From assembly GCF_033366695.1 (NCBI RefSeq), contig NZ_JAOBTQ010000001.1:3038001-3102000 (forward strand): a stretch of 64,000 bases of DNA, given 5' to 3'. Below, piece by piece: positions 52,295-59,136 of this stretch. The DNA is from Streptomyces sp. SCL15-4. Lineage in GTDB: Bacteria > Actinomycetota > Actinomycetes > Streptomycetales > Streptomycetaceae. Made by a program: the position numbers and the translations under genes. The notes beneath the pieces are model-generated. The model did not search any database. It saw nothing but the letters and a program-made list of their open reading frames with translations, and was not told the DNA's origin. Positions within the stretch are counted from its first letter, which is position 1. Each line of letters begins with the position of its first letter.

Positions 52295-53962
52295 TCAGAC
52301 CTCGTACGGCTGGACGACGATGAAGTTGCCGGGCGCGCCCCGGAACTGGAGGTTGACGCTCTCTCCGGTGTCGCCCGGGTAGGCGTTGCGGCGCATGCGG
52401 ACCTGGCTGGAGACGATCACCTGGGAGCCGGCCGACCAGGCGACGACGGCGTTGCAGTCGGCGAAGGTGGTCGGCGTGACCGGCAGCACCACGGGGGTGC
52501 CGTGCGTCTTGACGACGATCGTGCCGGTGCCCTGGAACTGCATGGTGAACAGCGCGCCGCCGGGGATGCCGTGGCCCTCGATCCGGCGGACCTCGTGGCT
52601 CAGGCTCTCGTCGAAGGCGAGGACGTTCTCCGCGGACACGCAGATCGCGTCGCCCTGGAGTTCCACGGGGTGCAGGTGGGCGGAGTTCTCGGCGAGGAAG
52701 ACCTGGCCCTGGCCGGAACAGCGCATGAGCTGCATCTCCTGGCCGGTGGCGTTGCCCACGACCCGGCCCATGAATCCGGCGCCCTTGTAGCCGAAGTCGA
52801 CCTTGCCCTGGTAGAGCACCATGCTGCCCTGCCGGGCCAGCACCGGCCGGTCGCCGATGCCGAGGTCGACGCGGACGAGCTTGTGGTTCTGCTGGGTCCA
52901 GCGCTGACCGGTCGGCGTCTCCTTGAACACCTGGAGCGCCGCCGTCACCCCGGCACCGCCCTGAGGCGCGCCCTGCGGCACTCCGTAGGCGGCCGGCCGG
53001 CCGGGCACCTGCCCGTAGCCCGGGGGCATGGGCGGGGCGGGCTGGCCGTACCCCGGCGGCACCGGCGCGCCCGGCTGTCCGTAGGGCGCGGGGGCCACGG
53101 CTGCGGGCGGCGCGGGAGCGGCCGGCGGTGGGACGGGGGCGCCGGGCGGGGCGAGGGGGGCGACGACCGTCGGGGCGACGTGCATGTGCGGGGCCGGGGC
53201 CGGGGCCGGGGGCGGGGGCGGGGTGTGGCCGGGCGGCGGGGCGAAGCCTTGCGGGGCGGGGTGCGGCGCGGGCTGCGGGGCCGGGGCGGGCGCGGGGGCC
53301 GGGGCGGGCGCGGGAGCCGGGGCGGGCTGCGGTGCGGCCGGGGCGGCGAACGCGGGCGGTGCGGCGGCCTGGGCGGGCGGGGCGAAGCCGGGGGCCGCGC
53401 CGGGCTGCGGCTGCTGCGGGACGGCGGGGGCCTCCTCCAGCACCTCGCCGCCGAAGTTCTTCAGCAGCGCCTCCAGGCCGCCGTCGAAGCCCTGGCCGAC
53501 CGCGGCGAACCGCCATCCGTCCTTGAAGTAGAAGTCACCGAGCATCACGGCCCGCTCGGTGGAGAACTCCGAGCCGTCGAAGGAGTACCGCGCGACCTCC
53601 TCGCCGCCCGCCACAATGCGCAGATATCCGGGGCCGACCTGCGACATCTGTCCGGCGCCGTCGATGGTCGCCGTGAAGGACAGCCTGCGGATCGGGGAGG
53701 GTATCCGGTCGAGCGTGACCCGGAACGACTCGGTGTCGCCCGCCTGGGCACCCAGCAGCTGGATCGACTCCTCGGGCGACTTCGGCTGGTTGAAGAAGAC
53801 GAAGTACCGGTCGTCGGAGAGCCGCTCGTCGGCGTCCAGGCCGAAGCAGCTGATGTCGAAGGTCAGCCCGGGAGCCGAGATCTGCACGCCTACGTACAGA
53901 TCCGTGCCCGGCGTGAGGTCACTGATCCTGGCCTTGTGGCCGCGTTGGAATTCCCTGGCCAT
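52295..53962 (-). CDS. TerD-domain / AIM24-domain fusion protein
   Basis: A 555-aa protein. An N-terminal TerD domain (about 1-180) has the Ca2+-binding pattern FDISCFGLDADERLSDDRYF and VMLGDFYFKDGWRFAAVGQG; it is followed by about 165 residues of Pro/Ala-rich linker (APAPAPAPAPAPAP runs) and an AIM24 domain (about 350-555) matching the two following genes. TerD proteins belong to tellurite/stress-response systems and bind calcium. First gene of a tight three-gene operon; ATG 53962. Confidence 0.87.
   Translation of the reverse strand: MAREFQRGHKARISDLTPGTDLYVGVQISAPGLTFDISCFGLDADERLSDDRYFVFFNQPKSPEESIQLLGAQAGDTESFRVTLDRIPSPIRRLSFTATIDGAGQMSQVGPGYLRIVAGGEEVARYSFDGSEFSTERAVMLGDFYFKDGWRFAAVGQGFDGGLEALLKNFGGEVLEEAPAVPQQPQPGAAPGFAPPAQAAAPPAFAAPAAPQPAPAPAPAPAPAPAPAPQPAPHPAPQGFAPPPGHTPPPPPAPAPAPHMHVAPTVVAPLAPPGAPVPPPAAPAPPAAVAPAPYGQPGAPVPPGYGQPAPPMPPGYGQVPGRPAAYGVPQGAPQGGAGVTAALQVFKETPTGQRWTQQNHKLVRVDLGIGDRPVLARQGSMVLYQGKVDFGYKGAGFMGRVVGNATGQEMQLMRCSGQGQVFLAENSAHLHPVELQGDAICVSAENVLAFDESLSHEVRRIEGHGIPGGALFTMQFQGTGTIVVKTHGTPVVLPVTPTTFADCNAVVAWSAGSQVIVSSQVRMRRNAYPGDTGESVNLQFRGAPGNFIVVQPYEV
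53163..53420. repeat. Low-complexity Pro/Ala-coding tract in the TerD-AIM24 gene
   Basis: Repeated GGGGCCGGGGC/GGGCGCGGG units encode the alternating Ala-Pro linker on the minus strand. It is likely length-variable between strains. Confidence 0.6.
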
Positions 53963-54114
53963 GCGTTACGACCGTCCCCCATCCCGAATGCGAGTGCGTC
54001 GCGCCAGGCTAACGGCAAAGACCGACAGCACCGCCGAAGGGCCCTGGTCGGTACAGAGCCGGTACACAATCGCACCCGGCACCGGACACGCCGGGGCCGC
54101 GGACGGACGGCGCG

Positions 54115-54720
54115 TCAGGCGTCCCGATCGCCGCGCGCGCCGGGCACGTGCGGCAGCCGTCCGGCGGCGACGACCCCTTCGAGATAGCCGCGGGCCCGCT
54201 CGGTGCGCGGATACGCCTTCAGCAGCCGCCAGAAGTCGGGGCCGTGACCGGGGACCAGCAGATGCGCCAGCTCGTGGCAGAGCACGTAGTCCACGACGTA
54301 CTCCGGCATCCCCTGGAGGCGGTGCGAGAGCCGGATGCTGCCCTCGGCGGGGGTGCACGAGCCCCAGCGGGTGTTCTGGTTGGTGACCCAGCGCACGGAG
54401 GCGGGCCGGGCCCGGCCGTCGAAGTACTGGGCCGACAGCCGCTCGGCACGCTCGGTCAGCGCGGCGTCGCCCAGCACCTTCCGGCTCTCCTGGGCGGCGA
54501 GCTTGTCGAGCATGACGGTCACCCAGCGCTGTTCCTCCGCCTCGGACATCCGGGCGGGGATCAGTACGACGGTGCGATCGCCCTCGCGGTACGCGGAGAC
54601 CGTGCGCCGGCGCCGGCTGCTCCTGCGGACCTCGATCGCGCTCGCCCCCGAGCCGCCGGACGGCGGGCTCGTCGTGCTGCGCGTGGGTTCACCGGCGCGG
54701 TACAGAGGGTCGACGGGCAC
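54115..54720 (-). CDS. YgjP/SprT-like zinc metallopeptidase
   Basis: A 201-aa protein with a basic N-terminus and the DUF45 catalytic core: WVTNQNTRWGSCTPAEGSIR, DYVLCHELAHLLVPGHGPDF (HELAH, third ligand His in HGPDFW), then LLKAYPRTERARGYLEG. The family resembles the Wss1/SprT proteases but lacks a DNA-binding domain. GTG 54720 is the first possible start; a later one would cut into the basic region. Substrate unknown. Confidence 0.83.
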   Translation of the reverse strand: MPVDPLYRAGEPTRSTTSPPSGGSGASAIEVRRSSRRRRTVSAYREGDRTVVLIPARMSEAEEQRWVTVMLDKLAAQESRKVLGDAALTERAERLSAQYFDGRARPASVRWVTNQNTRWGSCTPAEGSIRLSHRLQGMPEYVVDYVLCHELAHLLVPGHGPDFWRLLKAYPRTERARGYLEGVVAAGRLPHVPGARGDRDA

Positions 54721-55050
54721 GCCCCGACGTTACCCGGTGGGCACGGACAAAGTCCCGGCTCCGGGAGGGTTCGCCGCCGATCCCCCACCGTGTGTTTGAT
54801 TCGTACGACCGATCCATGTGCCTATTTGTCCATATTCATTCCATGTCATACAGCTTGCGGTCCTCCACGGCCGACCGTTCGCTCCGCATTTGTACGACGA
54901 TTCTCTCCGCCTGTGGATAACTTTCGGCGCCCGGCGGCCGTCCCGGGCATGCTGGCAGGCGTCGGCGGAACGTGACCGGTTCCACCGGCGAAGGACTATT
55001 GCGTGTTCCTTTCCCGCTCTGAGACTTTTCGACGGATACGGGGGTCTGTC
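54721..55050. other. Divergent intergenic region, AT-rich core
   Basis: 330 bp between the metallopeptidase (minus) and the ThiF-like gene (plus). The part from about 54786 to 54925 is clearly AT-richer than the rest of the window and holds the promoters. An 82-codon plus-strand frame at 54818 lacks RBS and codon bias and is not called. Confidence 0.4.
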
Positions 55051-56265
55051 ATGCATCCGATGGTGAAACCCGCGCTGCGGCGCGGCTGGCGCGACCGCGG
55101 CACCGTGCAGTTCGGGATGACCCCGGCGCAGGCGGTGACACTGGGCCCGCTGGACCCGGCTACGGAGGGCTTCCTGAAACTGCTCGACGGCACCCGCGGG
55201 CTGCCCTCGCTGCGCGCCGAGGCCAGCCGCGCGGGCGTGCCGGCAGGCCGGGTCGACGTCCTGGTGGACCGGCTGGCCCGGGCCGGCCTCGTCGACGACG
55301 CCCGGGGCGGCGGCCCGGCCGCGGACGCGCTGCGGGAGAAGACGGACGTTCTCGACCGGCTGCGTCCCGACCTCGCCTCGCTGTCCCTGGTCAGCTCCGA
55401 GCCGGGCGGCGCACCGGCCCGGCTCGCCGCCCGGCGCGCGCTGCGGGTCCGGGTGCGGGGAGCGGGCCGGGTCGGCGCGCTGCTGGCGTCGGTGCTTGCG
55501 GGCGCCGGCGTGGGCGAGGTCGACGTGCGGGACGTGGGCCGTGTGGAGCCGTGGGACCTGGCGCCGGGCGGGCTGGCCGCCGAGTCGCTCGGCGACCGCC
55601 GGGACGCGGCGGCCCGGGCCGCCGTCCGCCGCGCCGCGCCCGACCGCCCGCCGCGCCACGCCCACCGCCCGGGGACCGGCGCCGGTGATCCCGGGCTCGC
55701 GCTGGTGATCCTCGCGCCCCGGGAGGACATCGCCGTGCACGCCCCGGACCCGTTCGCCGCCGAGCCGCTGCTGGCCTCCGGCACACCCCATCTGTACGCC
55801 GGCGTGGTGGAGGGCACGGGTGTCGTCGGCCCGCTGGTGCTGCCCGGGGAGTCGGGCTGTGCCGGCTGCCTGGACCGCGAGCGCCGGGACCGGGACCCCC
55901 TCTGGCCCCGGCTGGTCACCCAGTGGCGTTCCGGCCGGGCCCGCCCGGTCGGGGCCTGTGATCTGGCCCTGGCCACGACGGTGGCCGGGCTCGCGGCGGC
56001 GCACGCCCTGGCCTTCCTCGACGGGCGGTCACCGGTCGGCGCGGGCGTCCGCTGGGAGGTCCGTCTGCCCGGCCTGGACTGGCACGCCCGCCCGGTCCGG
56101 CCGCATCCGGAGTGCGGCTGCGGGGCGGTGAGAAGGAGTAAAAGGGAGCGGTTCTCAACCGAGGGCGGGCAGCGCGCGACAATGGCGGTGCAACGGCCGT
56201 CGACGGAGCGACAACGCGAAGCAGGCGCGGCACGGCCGACTGGGATCTGGAGGGCGCATGTCTGA
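55051..56265 (+). CDS. E1-like ThiF-family protein with leader-peptide-binding-type N-terminus (TOMM/ocin-ThiF-like)
   Basis: A 404-aa protein. Residues about 1-85 (KPALRRGWRDRGTVQFGMTP, then DPATEGFLKLLDGTRGLPSL and a winged-helix pattern) resemble the precursor-recognition domain of RiPP E1-like proteins. A Rossmann-type RVRGAGRVGALLASVLAGAG follows, then a zinc region with Cys pairs in ESGCAGCLD and PECGCG. The catalytic Asp of active MoeB/ThiF enzymes is not obvious (VILAPREDIAV in its place), so adenylation may be lost. No YcaO or precursor gene is adjacent. The last codons overlap the UbiB-type kinase start by 8 nt. Confidence 0.72.
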   Translation: MHPMVKPALRRGWRDRGTVQFGMTPAQAVTLGPLDPATEGFLKLLDGTRGLPSLRAEASRAGVPAGRVDVLVDRLARAGLVDDARGGGPAADALREKTDVLDRLRPDLASLSLVSSEPGGAPARLAARRALRVRVRGAGRVGALLASVLAGAGVGEVDVRDVGRVEPWDLAPGGLAAESLGDRRDAAARAAVRRAAPDRPPRHAHRPGTGAGDPGLALVILAPREDIAVHAPDPFAAEPLLASGTPHLYAGVVEGTGVVGPLVLPGESGCAGCLDRERRDRDPLWPRLVTQWRSGRARPVGACDLALATTVAGLAAAHALAFLDGRSPVGAGVRWEVRLPGLDWHARPVRPHPECGCGAVRRSKRERFSTEGGQRATMAVQRPSTERQREAGAARPTGIWRAHV

Positions 56266-57649
56266 TCTTCCCCGGAAGGCGGTCACCCGTACCGCCAAGC
56301 TCGCCGCGCTCCCGCTCGGCTTCGCCGGCCGGGCGACCTGGGGGCTGGGCAAGCGGATCGTGGGCGAATCCGCGGAGCTGGTCGGCCGCGAGCTGCAACA
56401 GCGCACGGCGGAGCAGTTGTTCAAGGTGCTCGGCGAGCTGAAGGGCGGCGCGATGAAGTTCGGGCAGGCCCTGTCCGTCTTCGAGTCGGCGCTGCCGGAG
56501 GAGGTCGCCGGCCCCTACCGGGCGGCCCTGACCAAGCTCCAGGAGGCGGCCCCGCCGATGCCGACCCGCACGGTGCACGCGGTGCTCCAGGAGCGGCTGG
56601 GGAAGGACTGGCGGGAGCTGTTCGAGGAGTTCGAGGACAAGCCGGCGGCCGCGGCCTCGATCGGCCAGGTGCACCGGGCGGTGTGGCACGACGGCCGCGA
56701 GGTGGCGGTCAAGGTGCAGTACCCGGGCGCCGGCGAGGCGCTCCTCTCCGACCTGGGCCAACTGAGCCGTTTCGCCCGGCTGTTGGGCCCGCTCATCCCG
56801 GGCATGGACATCAAGCCGCTGATCGCGGAGCTGCGGGACCGGGTCTCCGAGGAACTGGACTACGGCCTGGAGGCCGAGGCCCAGGCGGCGCACGCGGAGG
56901 AGTTCGCGCACGACCCGGACGTGGTCGTCCCGGCGGTGGTGCACCAGTGCGAGCAGGTCCTGGTGACCGAGTGGATGGACGGCGTCCCGCTGTCGGAGAT
57001 CATCGCGGACGGCACCGGGGAACAGCGCGACCGGGCCGGTCAGCTCCTGGCACGCTTCCTCTTCTCGGGCCCGGCGCGCACCGGCCTGCTGCACGCCGAC
57101 CCGCATCCGGGCAACTTCCGGCTGCTGCCCGGCGGCCCGGGCGGAGAGGACGACTGGCGCCTGGGCGTCCTGGACTTCGGCACGGTCGACCGGCTCCCCG
57201 GCGGTCTGCCGGCCCCGATCGGTGTCTCCCTGCGGATGACCTTGGACGGCGACGCGGAGGGGGTCTACGAGCTTCTGTGCGCGGAGGGCTTCGTGAAGGA
57301 GACCGTCGAGCTGGACCCGGACGCGGTCCTGGACTATCTGGTGCCGATCATCGAGCCGGCCCGGGTGGACGCGTTCACCTTCACCCGTTCCTGGATGCGC
57401 AGCCAGGCCGCCCGCATCGCCGACCCCCGCTCCCCCGCCTACCAGCTCGGCAAGCGGCTCAATCTGCCGCCGGCCTATCTGCTGATACACCGGGTGACCC
57501 TCAGCACCATCGGGGTCCTGTGCCAGCTGGGCGCCACGGTACGGCTGCGGGAGGAGCTGGAGGAGTGGCTGCCGGGCTTCGCGGCCGACGCGGCCGGGGA
57601 CGACCCGGGCGACGACACCGGCGAGGAGGAGTCGGCGGCGGGGGCGTGA
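56258..57649 (+). CDS. ABC1/AarF/UbiB-family atypical kinase
   Basis: A 463-aa protein-kinase-like fold. It shows the KxGQ motif in LKGGAMKFGQALSVFE, the Ala-rich nucleotide loop AAAASIGQVHRAVW, ion-pair Lys in VAVKVQYPG, ExD-type residues in DRVSEELDYGLEAEAQ, and the catalytic/metal segments LLHADPHPGNFRLL and GVLDFGTVDRLPG. UbiB proteins support isoprenoid-quinone synthesis in other bacteria; streptomycetes use menaquinone, so the lipid partner is open. ATG 56258 overlaps the end of the ThiF-like gene. Confidence 0.87.
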   Translation: MSDLPRKAVTRTAKLAALPLGFAGRATWGLGKRIVGESAELVGRELQQRTAEQLFKVLGELKGGAMKFGQALSVFESALPEEVAGPYRAALTKLQEAAPPMPTRTVHAVLQERLGKDWRELFEEFEDKPAAAASIGQVHRAVWHDGREVAVKVQYPGAGEALLSDLGQLSRFARLLGPLIPGMDIKPLIAELRDRVSEELDYGLEAEAQAAHAEEFAHDPDVVVPAVVHQCEQVLVTEWMDGVPLSEIIADGTGEQRDRAGQLLARFLFSGPARTGLLHADPHPGNFRLLPGGPGGEDDWRLGVLDFGTVDRLPGGLPAPIGVSLRMTLDGDAEGVYELLCAEGFVKETVELDPDAVLDYLVPIIEPARVDAFTFTRSWMRSQAARIADPRSPAYQLGKRLNLPPAYLLIHRVTLSTIGVLCQLGATVRLREELEEWLPGFAADAAGDDPGDDTGEEESAAGA

Positions 57650-57698
57650 GCGGCGTGTGCCGAGGTCCGGGAGGCGCGTCCGGCCGGGCGCCGGGTGC

Positions 57699-57736
57699 CG
57701 CGGGGGCCGGTCCGTTCGGTCGGACCGGCCCCCGCG
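57699..57736. terminator. 16-bp perfect hairpin between kinase and wblC-locus genes
   Basis: CGCGGGGGCCGGTCCG with its complement, loop TTCGGT, lying between convergent transcripts. Confidence 0.75.
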
Positions 57737-57787
57737 AGGAGCTTCGCCTCCCGGGTCCGGGAGGCCACCGCCGCTCAGGTGTGTTCG

Positions 57788-58111
57788 TTACTGCATGACG
57801 GCCATGGCGAGCGCGCGGCGGGCGCGCAGCGAGGCGCGTTCGGCCCGGCGCTGCATCCGCTGGGCGACCACCAGGCGCAGGGCCCGGCGTTCGCGTACGG
57901 CGTCATGAAGGCGGTCGTGCATATGCGCACGAGCCAGGGCTTCTTGCATGAGTTGCATCTCACGGTTCCTGTTCTGGCGCGCTTCGGTCGCGCCGGTGAT
58001 GGTGGAGTCTGTGGTCGCGGAGCCTGCGGGCTCGCTGGCGGACGGCTTCATCGGGGCCTGCTTCTTGGGGTCGTGCGTGAGGGGGCGGTCGATCGTTCCT
58101 GCGGTGTTCAT
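57788..58111 (-). CDS. Basic hypothetical protein translationally coupled to wblC
   Basis: A 107-aa protein. The N-terminus (1-45) is Thr/Ser/Pro-rich and probably disordered; the rest is a long, very basic amphipathic helix (MQLMQEALARAHMHDRLHDA, VAQRMQRRAERASLRARRAL) that could bind nucleic acid or ribosomes. ATG 58111 overlaps the wblC stop (ATGA), so synthesis should follow WblC induction. I do not recognise a family; conservation beside wblC in other streptomycetes would be expected but is untested here. Confidence 0.65.
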   Translation of the reverse strand: MNTAGTIDRPLTHDPKKQAPMKPSASEPAGSATTDSTITGATEARQNRNREMQLMQEALARAHMHDRLHDAVRERRALRLVVAQRMQRRAERASLRARRALAMAVMQ

Positions 58112-58476
58112 GCTGTGACCGGGTTCTTGCGCGGGCGGCCACGCGGCCGCTTCCGGGCGACGACGACACCCTGGACGAACAGCTCGCCACCCCAGACGCC
58201 CCAGGGCTCGCGCCGCTCCTTGGCCCCGGCGAGGCAGGCCTCGATCAGCGGGCAGGTGCGGCAGAGGGACTTGGCGTACTCGACGTCCGCGGGCGACTCG
58301 GCGAAGAAGACCTCCGGGTCGTAGGAGCGGCAGGGGACGGCTACGCCGAGGTTCTCGATGGCGTCGTCGAGCGCGGTGAGCGCGGTGAGGGGGATCAAGG
58401 CGGGGTCCTCCGTGAGGCCGGGCGGGGGGATCGTTTGCGAAGGCGGTACGGACGGGGCGTGCGCTTCGAGTTGCAC
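58108..58476 (-). CDS. wblC: WhiB-family regulator WblC (WhiB7), antibiotic-resistance activator
   Basis: A 122-aa Wbl protein: iron-sulfur ligands Cys49, Cys72, Cys75 and Cys81, the GVWGG turn at 93-97 and a C-terminal AT-hook RGRPRK at 112-117, the combination that defines WhiB7. It activates intrinsic resistance to ribosome-targeting antibiotics by binding SigA-type region 4 and AT-rich DNA above the -35. GTG 58476 is preceded by GAGGAAG and starts VQLEAHAPSV as in S. coelicolor. A long structured leader with an upstream ORF and attenuator precedes it. Confidence 0.95.
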   Translation of the reverse strand: MQLEAHAPSVPPSQTIPPPGLTEDPALIPLTALTALDDAIENLGVAVPCRSYDPEVFFAESPADVEYAKSLCRTCPLIEACLAGAKERREPWGVWGGELFVQGVVVARKRPRGRPRKNPVTA

Positions 58477-58593
58477 GATGGGTCTTCCTCGTCTTTTCGG
58501 TCCGGCCGGTTGACCGGGTGGCGGCTTGGTACCGGGTTCTTTTCTTGTCCCGAGGCCCCTTCGCTCCGTTGTCCCGTGTTCGGGGCAAACAGA

Positions 58594-58628
58594 AGGGCCG
58601 CGGATCCCGGATGGGGTTCCGCGGCCCT
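58594..58628 (-). terminator. Transcription attenuator in the wblC leader
   Basis: AGGGCCGCGGA and TCCGCGGCCCT form an 11-bp stem with a 13-nt loop. On the minus strand it is followed by TTCTGTTTG. It lies between the leader ORF stop and the wblC start, where premature termination would hold wblC off without antibiotic. Confidence 0.75.
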
Positions 58629-58638
58629 GAAGGCGCCG

Positions 58639-58657
58639 GCCTGATCGGCGATCAGGC
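58639..58657 (-). repeat. Hairpin spanning the stop codon of the wblC leader ORF
   Basis: GCCTGATC and GATCAGGC with a 3-nt loop. The leader ORF TGA (58652-58654) is inside one arm, so a ribosome terminating there would melt this stem and could shift pairing of the adjacent attenuator. Confidence 0.55.
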
Positions 58658-58972
58658 TGGATCACTCCAGGGTTCTGGCCCACGGAAGGCCCACATCAGG
58701 TGGTGCTGCGTCGTCTGCTTCCGGAATCCGGCACCGGCCGCCGCAAAGGCATAGGCATGCGCCTGTGCCACTACCGCTTCCAGTGCCTTGGTCGGTCGCT
58801 CATTGCGCTCACGGATGGGAAGACCCGCGAGGGCAACGGAGGACGCCGGACGCACGGCAGCGATGCCGGACAGACCGGTGCCCTGGTCGAAGGCGCCGAG
58901 CATGCACGTGGAGACGGTCGAGCGATCGGTCAGTTTGGCCGCGCTGATGGTGCTGAAGTTGATGCTGATCAC
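58652..58972 (-). CDS. Leader ORF upstream of wblC, 106 aa
   Basis: GTG 58972 has a strong RBS (GGAGGCGAG, 8 nt away), and the frame runs 106 codons, ending 24 bp before the attenuator. The protein has a Ser/Thr-rich start (ISINFSTISAAKLTDRSTVS) and a basic, aromatic end (FRKQTTQHHLMWAFRGPEPW). whiB7/wblC genes are known to have translated uORFs feeding attenuation; whether this frame is only a sensor or also a functional protein cannot be told. Long for a leader peptide. Confidence 0.6.
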   Translation of the reverse strand: MISINFSTISAAKLTDRSTVSTCMLGAFDQGTGLSGIAAVRPASSVALAGLPIRERNERPTKALEAVVAQAHAYAFAAAGAGFRKQTTQHHLMWAFRGPEPWSDPA

Positions 58973-59083
58973 TGAACTCGCCTCCTCTCGGCGTCTCGGG
59001 GACTGGAGCGAACCAGTCCACTCGGATGTGCAAGTACAACACGGAACCGGGGCCTTGGAGAAGGCCGCTGCTTCCGTGCCTAG

Positions 59084-59113
59084 AACCTATGGGGATTGCC
59101 GGGGCATGTGCAA
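59084..59113 (-). promoter_or_regulatory. WhiB7-type promoter of the wblC transcript
   Basis: On the minus strand TTGCAC, 18 nt, TAGGTT, with an A/T block (GAAAAAATAGTTT) touching the -35. An AT-rich stretch just above the -35 is the signature of WhiB7-activated promoters and implies autoactivation. It is 24 bp from the uvrD2 stop and gives a leader of about 600 nt. Confidence 0.75.
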
Positions 59114-59136
59114 ACTATTTTTTCGACGAGTTGCCT

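Noticed and set aside
54818..55066. An 82-codon plus-strand frame before the ThiF-like gene
   Set aside because: No RBS, no hydrophobic or domain pattern, atypical codon third positions, and it overlaps the real ATG region at 55051.
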